Assembly (NCBI GenBank): GCA_964444625.1
Contig: CAYUHZ010000010.1
Location: forward strand, 1-23,337
DNA from: CAYUHZ01 sp964444625
GTDB lineage: Bacteria > Patescibacteriota > Patescibacteriia > Patescibacteriales > GWC2-42-12
DNA: 23,337 nt
Reading direction: 5' to 3'
Under the pieces are notes generated by a model. It worked only from the letters and a program-made list of their open reading frames with translations. It was not told the origin of the DNA and did not search any database. The position numbers were made by a program, and so were the translations under genes. Shown here in pieces: positions 13,778-20,666 of this stretch. Each line of letters starts with the position of its first letter. The stretch's first letter is position 1.

Positions 13778-14608
13778 ATGGGAATAAAAAAAGTAAAACC
13801 AACCACACCAGGAAGGCGTCAAGCAAGTTTTGACGATTTTGCCGATATTACCGGTAAACCGCAGATCAAAAAATTATTGTCTTTTAAGAAAAAAACCGGC
13901 GGCAGAAACGCACAAGGAAAAATTACTGTAAGGCATCGCGGCGGCGGAGCTAGAAGGTTTGTTAGGTTGGTTGATTTCAAGAGAGACAAGTTTGATATCA
14001 AGGGAACAGTCAAGGCCATAGAATATGATCCTAATAGAAATGCTCGTTTAGCCTTAGTTTCTTATGCTGACGGCGAAAAAAGATATATTATCGCTCCCTT
14101 GGGTCTGACGGTTGGAGCTGAAATTAAAAGCTCCAAAAGTTTGATTGAAATAAAACCAGGCAATTGTCTGCCGATTAAATATATTCCAGCTGGAGTCGCG
14201 GTGTATAACGTTGAACTAGAGCCCGGCTATGGCGGAAAAATCGCCAGATCAGCCGGCAATTTGATTTATGTTATGGCGACCGAGGGGAAATTTGCCCAAA
14301 TAAAGATGCCTTCAGGAGAGATTCGATTAGTAAAGGGAGATGGCTTGTGCACTGTCGGACAGGTTAGCAATCCGGATAACCGTCACATATCACTGGGGAA
14401 AGCCGGTAGAACCAGGAGAATGGGCATCAGACCGACAGTTCGGGGCAAAGCGCAAAATCCGCTTGATCATCCCCATGGCGGCGGAGAAGGCAACCAGTCA
14501 ATCGGTTTGAAAGCGCCGAAAACCAAGTGGGGCAAATTAGCGCTTGGCGTGAAGACCAGGAAGAGAACATCCAGGACAAATCGCTTGATCGTCAAACGAA
14601 GAAAATAA
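13778..14608 (+). CDS. rplB: 50S ribosomal protein L2 (uL2)
   Basis: L2 is needed for subunit association and peptidyl transferase activity. At 276 aa it has the usual length. Hallmarks: TPGRRQASF near the start, GGGARRFVRLVDFKRDKF, then GAEIKSS..IKPGNCLPIKYIP, and NPLDHPHGGGEG (the conserved histidine loop near the active site), and the basic end KTRKRTSRTNRLIVKRRK. One of few genes here with a purine-rich AAGGA just before the ATG. The 34-nt spacer has repeated TTTTCAATTA words. Confidence 0.98.
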   Translation: MGIKKVKPTTPGRRQASFDDFADITGKPQIKKLLSFKKKTGGRNAQGKITVRHRGGGARRFVRLVDFKRDKFDIKGTVKAIEYDPNRNARLALVSYADGEKRYIIAPLGLTVGAEIKSSKSLIEIKPGNCLPIKYIPAGVAVYNVELEPGYGGKIARSAGNLIYVMATEGKFAQIKMPSGEIRLVKGDGLCTVGQVSNPDNRHISLGKAGRTRRMGIRPTVRGKAQNPLDHPHGGGEGNQSIGLKAPKTKWGKLALGVKTRKRTSRTNRLIVKRRK

Positions 14609-14629
14609 TCACTTAATAATTTTAATAAC

Positions 14630-14923
14630 ATGTCAAGAAGTTTAAAAAAAGGTCCATACATCAACGACAGAATAATCAAGAAGCTACAAAATTTGAAGCC
14701 GGGCGACAAGACCATTATTAAGGTATGGGACAGAGCAGCGACCATAACTCCGGAAATGCTCGGGTTCACTCTGGGAGTGCATAACGGCAAACAACACACG
14801 CCGGTGTTTATTACGGAAAACATGGTTGGTCATCGTTTGGGAGAATTTTCTCCAACCAGAAAATTCGTCAGCCATGGCGGAAAAATGGCAAAGGAACAGG
14901 CCAAGGGAAAACCGGCTAAGTAA
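14630..14923 (+). CDS. rpsS: 30S ribosomal protein S19 (uS19)
   Basis: S19 lies in the 30S head and contacts the A site and the inter-subunit bridge. The sequence MSRSLKKGPYINDRIIKKL, followed by IKVWDRAATITPEMLGFTLGVHNGKQH and then FITENMVGHRLGEFSPTRKF, is diagnostic; RSLKKGP and GHKLGEFxPTR are the family signatures. 97 aa, normal length, with a short lysine-rich end. It lies 21 nt after rplB and 10 nt before rplV. No anomalies. Confidence 0.98.
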   Translation: MSRSLKKGPYINDRIIKKLQNLKPGDKTIIKVWDRAATITPEMLGFTLGVHNGKQHTPVFITENMVGHRLGEFSPTRKFVSHGGKMAKEQAKGKPAK

Positions 14924-14933
14924 TTTTTATACT

Positions 14934-15524
14934 ATGGAAATCAAAGCAAAAGCAAAATTTATCAGAATGTCCCCCAAAAAAGTTCGTTTATTGGCTGATT
15001 TGATTCGCGGCAATGAAGTTCTGTCATCGCTAGACCAGTTAAAATTTGCCAATAAAGCAGCCGCCTTACCTGTAAGCAAGCTGGTGAAGTCAGCTGTTGC
15101 CAACGCCAGCCACAATTACGAAATCAAAGAAGACAATTTGTTCATCAAGGAGATCAAAGTTGACGGCGGGCCTTCTTTAAAACGTTGGGCTCCGAAAGCT
15201 CATGGCCGCGCTACTCCGATCAGAAAGCATTCTTGTCATATCACTTTAGTTTTGGGCGAAATAAAAGATAGCGGTGTAAAAAAGGCGAAATCACAAAAAA
15301 TTGAAGCTCCGATTAAACTAGGGGAAAAGCCGAAGCAGGATGAAGTCATAAAAACAGAAAAAACAAAAGATATCAAAAAAGCCAAAAAGACCGATGAGTT
15401 TGACGCGCTTGAAGAAAAGGGCAAGGTTGTTGATACGCGCAATGAGAGCAGGAAGGGTCACAGCAAAGTTGAAGGCGGAGCAAAGGGCTTTGTGGGCAAG
15501 ATGTTTCATCGAAAATCAGGCTAG
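14934..15524 (+). CDS. rplV: 50S ribosomal protein L22 (uL22) with long C-terminal extension
   Basis: L22 binds all 23S rRNA domains and its hairpin lines the exit tunnel. The core starts MEIKAKAKFIRMSPKKVRLLADLIRG, with the tunnel hairpin region GGPSLKRWAPKAHGRATPIRKHSCHITLVL, and occupies ~110 residues. A further ~85 residues follow, rich in Lys/Glu (KLGEKPKQDEVIKTEKTKDI...), ending GFVGKMFHRKSG. I chose ATG 14934, ten bases after the rpsS stop, because the family N-terminus begins there; an upstream in-frame start at 14826 would add 36 unrelated residues inside rpsS. 196 aa against ~110 in E. coli. No frameshift. Confidence 0.96.
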   Translation: MEIKAKAKFIRMSPKKVRLLADLIRGNEVLSSLDQLKFANKAAALPVSKLVKSAVANASHNYEIKEDNLFIKEIKVDGGPSLKRWAPKAHGRATPIRKHSCHITLVLGEIKDSGVKKAKSQKIEAPIKLGEKPKQDEVIKTEKTKDIKKAKKTDEFDALEEKGKVVDTRNESRKGHSKVEGGAKGFVGKMFHRKSG

Positions 15525-15554
15525 CATATATTTACAACGATAAATTAATTATTT

Positions 15555-16250
15555 ATGGGACAAAAAGTCAATCCAAAAATTTTTAGAACAGGAGTAATCA
15601 GGTCATGGAATTCAAAATGGTTTTGTGATGGAAAAAAAATGATACTCAATATCAAGCAAGACACCATGGTTAGGAAATTCCTTGTCAAACAATTCAAAGA
15701 AGCCGGAGTTGATCGAGTTGAAATAGAAAGAAGCGCAAATAAAATTTCCGTTAATATTTTTACCGCAAAACCAGGGTTGATTATTGGTCGTGGAGGCACC
15801 GGAGCTGAAGATTTAAAAAAGGAAATTCATAAACAATTTTTAAAAACTTTCCGATTAAATGAAATAACTTTAAACATTACCGAAGTTGATCGCCCCAATT
15901 TAAGTTCTCAGATTTTAGTGCAATCAATGATACTTGACATTGAAAAAAGAATTCCTTTCCGTCGAGTAATGAAACAGACGATCGCTCGAGCTGAAAGAGC
16001 CGGAGCATTGGGGGTGAAGGTGATTATCAAGGGCAGATTAAACGGAGCAGAGATAGCTCGCAGCGAAATGTTGACCACCGGAAAGGTTCCGCTTCACACC
16101 TTGCGCGCGGATATTGATTTTTCTCGCGGTACCGCCAATACTATTTACGGAGCGATTGGAGTTCGCGCTTGGGTTTATCGCGGCGAGGTTTTTTCTAAAG
16201 AAGAAGAAAAGAAGGGCCAGATTCTAGGCAGCGGCCAAAACAAAAAATAA
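15555..16250 (+). CDS. rpsC: 30S ribosomal protein S3 (uS3)
   Basis: S3 forms part of the mRNA entry channel and has helicase-like function there. The start MGQKVNPKIFRTGVIRSWNSKWF is canonical. The KH domain GXXG loop is visible (GLIIGRGGTGAEDLKKEI, around 75-92). The C-terminal domain shows RRVMKQTIARAERAGALGVKV, then KGRLNGAEIARSE and GTANTIYGAIGVRAWVYRGE. 231 aa, normal length. It lies 30 nt after rplV and 11 nt before rplP. Confidence 0.98.
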   Translation: MGQKVNPKIFRTGVIRSWNSKWFCDGKKMILNIKQDTMVRKFLVKQFKEAGVDRVEIERSANKISVNIFTAKPGLIIGRGGTGAEDLKKEIHKQFLKTFRLNEITLNITEVDRPNLSSQILVQSMILDIEKRIPFRRVMKQTIARAERAGALGVKVIIKGRLNGAEIARSEMLTTGKVPLHTLRADIDFSRGTANTIYGAIGVRAWVYRGEVFSKEEEKKGQILGSGQNKK

Positions 16251-16261
16251 TAACCAATTTT

Positions 16262-16675
16262 ATGTTAACGCCAAAAAAAACAAAATACCGAAAAATGCAT
16301 AAACTGAATCGCGGCGGCAAAGCGACCAGAAGAAACAAAGTAAGTTTCGGCAGTTATGGTTTGCAGAGCCTGGAAGCGCATTGGGTAAATTCCAGACAGA
16401 TTGAAGCCGCCAGACGGGTAATTACTCGTTATACCGAGCGCGGCGGCAAAATTTGGATTAGAATTTTTCCCGATAAATCAGTTACTATTAAGGGCGGAGA
16501 AATTCCCATGGGGAAAGGCAAGGGTTCGGTTGACCACTATGTGGCGATAATTAAGCCGGGCATGATGCTGTTTGAAATAGAAGGGGTTCCAGAGGCCAAG
16601 GCCAGGGAAGCGATGACTATGGCCGCTTATAAATTGCCGATAAAATGTAAATTTGTTGCTAAGAAATTAGCTTAA
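16262..16675 (+). CDS. rplP: 50S ribosomal protein L16 (uL16)
   Basis: L16 organises the A-site side of the 50S subunit and is needed for late assembly. The start MLTPKKTKYRKMHKLNRGGK and the segments SLEAHWVNSRQIEAARRVITR and PMGKGKGSVDHYVAIIKPG are diagnostic. The position of E. coli Arg81 (hydroxylated by YcfD, in the sequence VRMGKGKG) is a proline here (EIPMGKGKG), so that modification cannot occur. 137 aa, normal length. Short spacers on both sides (11 and 28 nt). Confidence 0.98.
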   Translation: MLTPKKTKYRKMHKLNRGGKATRRNKVSFGSYGLQSLEAHWVNSRQIEAARRVITRYTERGGKIWIRIFPDKSVTIKGGEIPMGKGKGSVDHYVAIIKPGMMLFEIEGVPEAKAREAMTMAAYKLPIKCKFVAKKLA

Positions 16676-16703
16676 AATAATTCAAGGAATAGCTATAGAT
16701 AAT

Positions 16704-16928
16704 ATGGAATTTAAAGAGATAAAAAATAAAAATTTGAGCGAATTAAATAAATTATTAGCCGAGTCGCGCGATCGATTGCGCGATCTGATGTTTAAAGACG
16801 CCAATAAACAGCTAAAAAATATTCGCGAGATCAGGCAAATCAGAAAAACTATCGCACAAGTTTTAACAGTAATTAACAAAAATCAGCAGACCAAGGCGGT
16901 TATAGCAGAAACGGAAAAAGAAAAGTAA
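16704..16928 (+). CDS. rpmC: 50S ribosomal protein L29 (uL29)
   Basis: L29 is a small two-helix protein near the tunnel exit beside L23. Recognised by MEFKEIKNKNLSELNKLLAESRDRLRDLMF, then LKNIREIRQIRKTIAQVLTVI; the LxELxxxLxxxRxxLxxLxF and IRxIRxxIAxxxTxI patterns define the family. 74 aa with a slightly longer charged tail than E. coli (63). Nine nt before rpsQ; the order rplP-rpmC-rpsQ is the standard one. Confidence 0.95.
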   Translation: MEFKEIKNKNLSELNKLLAESRDRLRDLMFKDANKQLKNIREIRQIRKTIAQVLTVINKNQQTKAVIAETEKEK

Positions 16929-16937
16929 TTTAAAAAT

Positions 16938-17180
16938 ATGGAAAATAAAAAAATAATTAGAAAATTTAATGGAGTGGTAATTGCCAATAAAATGGATAAA
17001 ACGATTACTGTTAAAGTTGAAAACGTCAAAATTCACCCAAAGTATCAAAAGCGTTTTATTGTCAGTCGCAAATTCAAGGTCCACGATGAAAAGAAACAAT
17101 TCCAACCAGGCGATAAGGTGGTTTTTACGCAGTGCCGCCCAATAAGCAAAGACAAAAGATGGCGAGTGTTATATAGCTAG
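16938..17180 (+). CDS. rpsQ: 30S ribosomal protein S17 (uS17)
   Basis: S17 is a primary 16S rRNA binder of the OB-fold type. Markers are FNGVVIANKMDKTITVKVEN, then HPKYQKRFIVSRKFKVHDE, the GDKVVFTQCRPISKDKRW segment and the end RVLYS. 80 aa, normal length. ATG follows TTTAAAAAT with no Shine-Dalgarno. Spacers of 9 and 11 nt link it to rpmC and rplN. Confidence 0.97.
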   Translation: MENKKIIRKFNGVVIANKMDKTITVKVENVKIHPKYQKRFIVSRKFKVHDEKKQFQPGDKVVFTQCRPISKDKRWRVLYS

Positions 17181-17191
17181 TTTTTAAATTT

Positions 17192-17563
17192 ATGATACAA
17201 CATAGAACAATGTTAAGGATCGCAGATAATACCGGAGCCAAACTGGTGCAGTGCATCAAGGTGTTGGGCGGCTATCAAAAAAGATATGCTCGCGTAGGCG
17301 AGATTATTATCGTAGCCGTCAAAGAAGCAGTTCCACATTCTTCTGTTAAAAAAGGCGACGTGTTGACAGCGGTAGTAGTCAGAACTAAAAAAGAAATCAG
17401 GCGCAAGGATGGCAGTTATATTAGATTTGATGATAATTCCTGCGTAGTAATAGATAAAAAAAACAAGGAACCAAAGGGTACTAGAATCTTCGGTCCTATT
17501 CCTAGGGAAATTAGGCGAGCTGGCTATATGAAAATCGCTTCACTCGCTCCAGAAGTTTTGTAA
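17192..17563 (+). CDS. rplN: 50S ribosomal protein L14 (uL14)
   Basis: L14 forms an inter-subunit bridge and is where RsfS docks to block subunit joining. MIQHRTMLRIADNTGAKLVQCI, GDVLTAVVVRTKKEIRRKDG and the signature FDDNSCVVIDKKNKEPKGTRIFGP identify it, with PREIRRAGYMKIASLAPEVL at the end. 123 aa, standard length, no unusual features. It is 9 nt before rplX. Confidence 0.98.
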   Translation: MIQHRTMLRIADNTGAKLVQCIKVLGGYQKRYARVGEIIIVAVKEAVPHSSVKKGDVLTAVVVRTKKEIRRKDGSYIRFDDNSCVVIDKKNKEPKGTRIFGPIPREIRRAGYMKIASLAPEVL

Positions 17564-17572
17564 TATTTTATT

Positions 17573-17905
17573 ATGAATATCAAGAAAAACGACAAAGTAA
17601 AAATACTTTCAGGCAAGGATAAAGGCAAGATCGGCAAAGTTTTGCAGGTTTTTGCCAAAGAAGAAAAGGCCAGTATCGAAGGTTTGAATTTACTGGTTAA
17701 GCATTTACGCCCGAGAAAGCAGAACGAAAAAGGGCAAAGAATTGAATTTCCCGCACCGATGAGCTTGTCCAACTTGATGCTTATTTGTTCAAAGTGCGGT
17801 AAGCCGACCAGAGTAGGCGCAAAAACCTTAGAAATAAATCAGTCAGGAAAAATTAAAAAAACCAAAACTAGGTTTTGCCAGCGCTGCAAGCAGGCAATCG
17901 ATTAA
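17573..17905 (+). CDS. rplX: 50S ribosomal protein L24 (uL24) with C-terminal zinc ribbon
   Basis: L24 starts 50S assembly and sits at the tunnel exit. The KOW domain is residues 4-35 (KNDKVKILSGKDKGKIGKVLQV). After the usual middle part come two CxxC pairs, Cys72/Cys75 (CSKC) and Cys102/Cys105 (CQRC), spaced as in a zinc ribbon. E. coli L24 lacks these four cysteines, but many other bacterial L24 proteins have them. 110 aa. The gene ends 33 nt before rplE. Confidence 0.97.
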   Translation: MNIKKNDKVKILSGKDKGKIGKVLQVFAKEEKASIEGLNLLVKHLRPRKQNEKGQRIEFPAPMSLSNLMLICSKCGKPTRVGAKTLEINQSGKIKKTKTRFCQRCKQAID

Positions 17906-17938
17906 TCAATAATTTGCGATTTAAGTCTTAGGAAAAAT

Positions 17939-18478
17939 ATGAGATTAATAGAAAAATACCAAAAAGAAATTATTCCGCAGTTGAAAGAGAAATTGGGAGT
18001 AAAAAATATTTTAGCGTTGCCAAGAATCAAAAGCGTGGTGGTAAATGTTGGTGTTGGCAGATTTACCAAAGATAAAGCGCATATTGATAATGTGGTAGAA
18101 AGTTTAACCAATATCACGGGACAAAAGCCGGTTTTGTGCGAAGCCAAGAAATCTATTTCTGCTTTTAAAATCAGGCAAGGTAATGTGGTGGGCGTGAAAG
18201 TTACTTTGCGCGGCAGAAGGATGTATGATTTTATAGAGAAACTGGTAAATATCACCTTTCCTAGAATCAGGGATTTTCGAGGCATTTCCGAAAAGGCGGT
18301 TGATAACTATGGCAATATGGCGATCGGATTCAAGGAACATTTGGCTTTCCCAGAGATCAAGATAGACGAGATAAGCAAACAACATGGTTTGGAAGTTTGC
18401 GTTTCAACTACTGCCAAGAATTGTGAGACCGGACTGGAACTTTTCCGTTTGCTCGGCTTTCCTTTCAAAAAAGATTAA
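17939..18478 (+). CDS. rplE: 50S ribosomal protein L5 (uL5)
   Basis: L5 binds 5S rRNA and contacts P-site tRNA. Family blocks: RLIEKYQKEIIPQLKEKLG, then LPRIKSVVVNVGVGRFTKD, ITGQKPVLCEAKKSISAFKIRQG, VTLRGRRMYDFIEKLVNI and FRGISEKAVDNYGNMAIGFKEHLAFPEI, ending GLELFRLLGFPF. 179 aa, normal length. AGGAAAAAT before the ATG gives a modest Shine-Dalgarno, unusual for this window. Confidence 0.98.
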   Translation: MRLIEKYQKEIIPQLKEKLGVKNILALPRIKSVVVNVGVGRFTKDKAHIDNVVESLTNITGQKPVLCEAKKSISAFKIRQGNVVGVKVTLRGRRMYDFIEKLVNITFPRIRDFRGISEKAVDNYGNMAIGFKEHLAFPEIKIDEISKQHGLEVCVSTTAKNCETGLELFRLLGFPFKKD

Positions 18479-18500
18479 TGGAATATAAATATTTAATATT

Positions 18501-18686
18501 ATGGCAAGAACAGCATTAATAGTTAAAGCAAAAAAGAAACCCAAATTTTCCACCAGATTAGTCCGTCGTTGTTGGCGTTGCGGCAGGAACAAAGGATTAA
18601 TTAGGGATTTCGGTTTGTGTCGTATTTGTTTCAGGGAGTTAGCCAATAACGCCGAATTGCCAGGTATCACCAAGTCTTCTTGGTAA
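18501..18686 (+). CDS. rpsN: 30S ribosomal protein S14 type Z (uS14, zinc-binding)
   Basis: The 61-aa protein is the short, zinc-binding form of S14, with Cys24/Cys27 (CWRCG) and Cys40/Cys43 (CRIC) and the end ELPGITKSSW. S14 sits in the 30S head near the A site. The compact type Z form is found in many non-enterobacterial lineages, while E. coli has the longer cysteine-free form. Located between rplE (22 nt) and rpsH (34 nt), the standard spc order. Confidence 0.98.
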   Translation: MARTALIVKAKKKPKFSTRLVRRCWRCGRNKGLIRDFGLCRICFRELANNAELPGITKSSW

Positions 18687-18720
18687 GATTATATATTTAA
18701 TATAAAGATTAGATAAAATT

Positions 18721-19134
18721 ATGACCGATCCAATAGCAGACATGTTAACCCGTATCAGAAATGCTTCAGCTGTGAAAAAAAGCGAGGTAGTTTTGCCAAT
18801 GAGCAAGATGAAGCACCATATCGCTGAAATTTTAGTTAGAGAGGGTTGGTTGGAAGCAGTTGAGGTGATTAAGGGGAACGGGCAAAAAAACCAAGCAGCC
18901 GCTTATGATCAATTGAAATTAACGATAAAATATCGACCAGGAGGAAAGCCGGCGATTAGCGATTTGAAGAGGGTTAGCAAGCCGGGAAAAAGAATTTATG
19001 TAGGCAAGGATGATTTGCCTCGAGTTTTAAATAATTTAGGAATTGCAATCATTTCGACTTCTCAAGGCCTGATGACCAACAAGGAAGCCAGAAAAAAAGG
19101 CGTTGGCGGAGAAATACTTTGCGAAATTTACTAA
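18721..19134 (+). CDS. rpsH: 30S ribosomal protein S8 (uS8)
   Basis: S8 binds helix 21 of 16S rRNA in the central domain; in E. coli it also represses the spc operon. MTDPIADMLTRIRNASAVKKSEV at the start and the C-terminal signature ISTSQGLMTNKEARKKGVGGEILCEIY identify it; KRVSKPGKRIY is in the middle. 137 aa, normal apart from a slightly longer loop near residues 50-63 (KGNGQKNQAAAYDQ). Seven nt separate it from rplF. Confidence 0.98.
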   Translation: MTDPIADMLTRIRNASAVKKSEVVLPMSKMKHHIAEILVREGWLEAVEVIKGNGQKNQAAAYDQLKLTIKYRPGGKPAISDLKRVSKPGKRIYVGKDDLPRVLNNLGIAIISTSQGLMTNKEARKKGVGGEILCEIY

Positions 19135-19141
19135 TAATAAT

Positions 19142-19690
19142 ATGTCAAGAATAGGTAAGTTACCAATCGAAATGCCAACTGGGATGGAAGCAATGATAAG
19201 AGATGGTTTTATTTTTATCAAGAATGCCAAAGGCGAGTTGTCAACCAAGCTGCACAGTGAAGTTAAAATTAATATCACCGGGCAAACATTAACAGTGGAA
19301 GTAAGCGAGCCTGACAACAAAAAAATCAAAGCCTTATGGGGTCTTTACCGTAGCTTGATTAATAATATGGTAGAAGGATTAGACAAGGGTTTTGAAAAGA
19401 AATTGGAAATTAACGGAGTGGGTTATCGCGCGACTGTTAGCGGTAGTAAGCTTGTGTTAAATCTAGGCTTTTCTCATCCAGTTGATTTCCCAATTCCAAC
19501 AGGAATCACCGCGACGGTTGAGGGCAATGTTATTGCATTGAAGAGTTTGGATAAATATTTATTAGGTGAAACAGCGGCTCAAATCAGAAAAATCAGAAAA
19601 CCAGAACCTTATAAAGGCAAGGGCATCAAATATGTCGGTGAAGTTGTCAGAAGAAAAGCCGGTAAAGCTACCGCTAAATCATCTGCCTAA
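19142..19690 (+). CDS. rplF: 50S ribosomal protein L6 (uL6)
   Basis: L6 lies near the sarcin-ricin loop, where translation GTPases bind. MSRIGKLPIEMPTGMEAMI, then LWGLYRSLINNMVEGLDKGFEKKLEI, VGYRA, LNLGFSHPVDFPIP and RKPEPYKGKGIKYVGEVVRRKAGK are diagnostic. I start at ATG 19142, where the family N-terminus begins; an in-frame start at 19103 would overlap rpsH and add 13 unrelated residues. 182 aa, normal length. Five nt before the methyltransferase gene that interrupts the usual rplF-rplR order. Confidence 0.97.
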   Translation: MSRIGKLPIEMPTGMEAMIRDGFIFIKNAKGELSTKLHSEVKINITGQTLTVEVSEPDNKKIKALWGLYRSLINNMVEGLDKGFEKKLEINGVGYRATVSGSKLVLNLGFSHPVDFPIPTGITATVEGNVIALKSLDKYLLGETAAQIRKIRKPEPYKGKGIKYVGEVVRRKAGKATAKSSA

Positions 19691-19695
19691 ATTTT

Positions 19696-20325
19696 ATGTC
19701 AGATTCAGTGTTCGGTAGCGAATATGTCAGTCGAGGAGCCTGGAAGTTGAAAAGCGCGCTTGAACATTTCAAGGTAATAGTTAAAAGGAAAATAGTTGCA
19801 GATTTTGGTTGTAGTACCGGAGGTTTTACTGAAATTTTACTGGAAGCTGGCGCAAGCAAGGTTTACGCGGTTGATACCGCCTACGGTCAGTTGGCGTGGA
19901 AATTAAGACAAGATCAGCGCGTGGTAGTGTTAGAAAGAACCAACGCTTTACATTTGAATTTACCGGAAAAAGTTGACATAATAACCATTGATGTCGGTTG
20001 GACCAGCCAGAAGAAAATTTTGCCGATAGCCTTAAAAAATTTAAAAACAAAAGGTCAGATCATCTCCCTTGTTAAACCGCATTACGAAGCCAACGGTTTC
20101 GGCGTTCGTTTTAAGGGAAAAGGCTTAGCTCCGGATGAAGCTAAGAAAGTTCTAGGGGCCGTAATAGCAGGTTTAACCAAAGAAAATATCAATGTAAGCG
20201 ATTGCCTTGAATCTCCAATTTTCGGAGGAAAGGGTAAAAATATTGAGTATTTAATAATAATCAATCAAGATGAACCAAGAGAAAAGCAAACAAGCCAAAA
20301 AACAAAGAAGACAGAGCCGAATTAG
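19696..20325 (+). CDS. TlyA/FtsJ-type rRNA 2'-O-methyltransferase lacking the S4 domain
   Basis: The 209-aa protein matches the catalytic half of TlyA (16S/23S rRNA cytidine-2'-O-methyltransferase). YVSRGAWKLKSALEHF (10-25) precedes SAM-binding motif I (DFGCSTGGFTE, 36-46), then VYAVDTAYGQLAWKLRQD and VVVLERTNA. VDIITIDVGWTS and ISLVKPHYEA follow, and GKNIEYL lies near the end. Candidate K-D-K-E catalytic residues are Lys17, Asp99, Lys127 and Glu184. The N-terminal S4 RNA-binding domain of typical TlyA is absent; the frame starts directly at the catalytic part, 5 nt after rplF. The last 56 nt overlap rplR in another frame, encoding a basic tail (EKQTSQKTKKTEPN). Target and activity on rRNA are inferred from family and location. 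Confidence 0.88.
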   Translation: MSDSVFGSEYVSRGAWKLKSALEHFKVIVKRKIVADFGCSTGGFTEILLEAGASKVYAVDTAYGQLAWKLRQDQRVVVLERTNALHLNLPEKVDIITIDVGWTSQKKILPIALKNLKTKGQIISLVKPHYEANGFGVRFKGKGLAPDEAKKVLGAVIAGLTKENINVSDCLESPIFGGKGKNIEYLIIINQDEPREKQTSQKTKKTEPN

Positions 20326-20623
20326 GGCCAAGGTATCAGGCACGATTGCCAGGCCTAGGTTGAGCGTGTTTCGCTCCAACCAAGGAATGTATTTGCAGAT
20401 TATTGATGACAAGTCAGGAAAAACTTTAATCAGCGCTCATAGCAAAGAAATCAAGAAATCAGCTAATAAAACCGAATTAGCTAGCGCGATGGGCAAATTA
20501 TTAGCGGAGAAAGCTTTGGCTAAAAATATTAAAACTGTCACTTTTGATCGAGGCGGCAATAAATATCACGGACGAGTGAAAGCGGTTGCGGATTCAGCCC
20601 GAGCCGCTGGTTTAAATTTTTAA
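20270..20623 (+). CDS. rplR: 50S ribosomal protein L18 (uL18)
   Basis: L18 carries 5S rRNA into the central protuberance with L5. The conserved part is RRQSRIRAKVSGTIARPRLSVFRSN, then MYLQIIDDKSGKTLISAHS and the end FDRGGNKYHGRVKAVADSARAAGLNF. 117 aa, the usual length. The only ATG that gives a complete basic N-terminus is 20270, which lies 56 nt inside the end of the methyltransferase gene; this overlap implies coupled translation. Followed by rpsE. Confidence 0.97.
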   Translation: MNQEKSKQAKKQRRQSRIRAKVSGTIARPRLSVFRSNQGMYLQIIDDKSGKTLISAHSKEIKKSANKTELASAMGKLLAEKALAKNIKTVTFDRGGNKYHGRVKAVADSARAAGLNF

Positions 20624-20640
20624 TTAATTATTTTAAGTTA

Positions 20641-20657
20641 TCCCAAACAAATTGGGA
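20641..20657 (+). promoter_or_regulatory. Small hairpin before rpsE
   Basis: TCCCAA (20641-20646) pairs perfectly with TTGGGA (20652-20657) around ACAAA, ending 9 nt before the rpsE ATG at 20667. No T run follows, so a translational or mRNA-processing role is more likely than termination. Confidence 0.4.
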
Positions 20658-20666
20658 AAGATAAAT

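Noticed and set aside
14467..14823. 118-aa open frame antisense to rplB and rpsS
   Set aside because: Shadow of two certain ribosomal protein genes; no family resemblance and no start signals.
20652..20666. TTG start giving five extra residues to rpsE
   Set aside because: Lies in a hairpin stem; the ATG at 20667 has an unstructured A/T leader.
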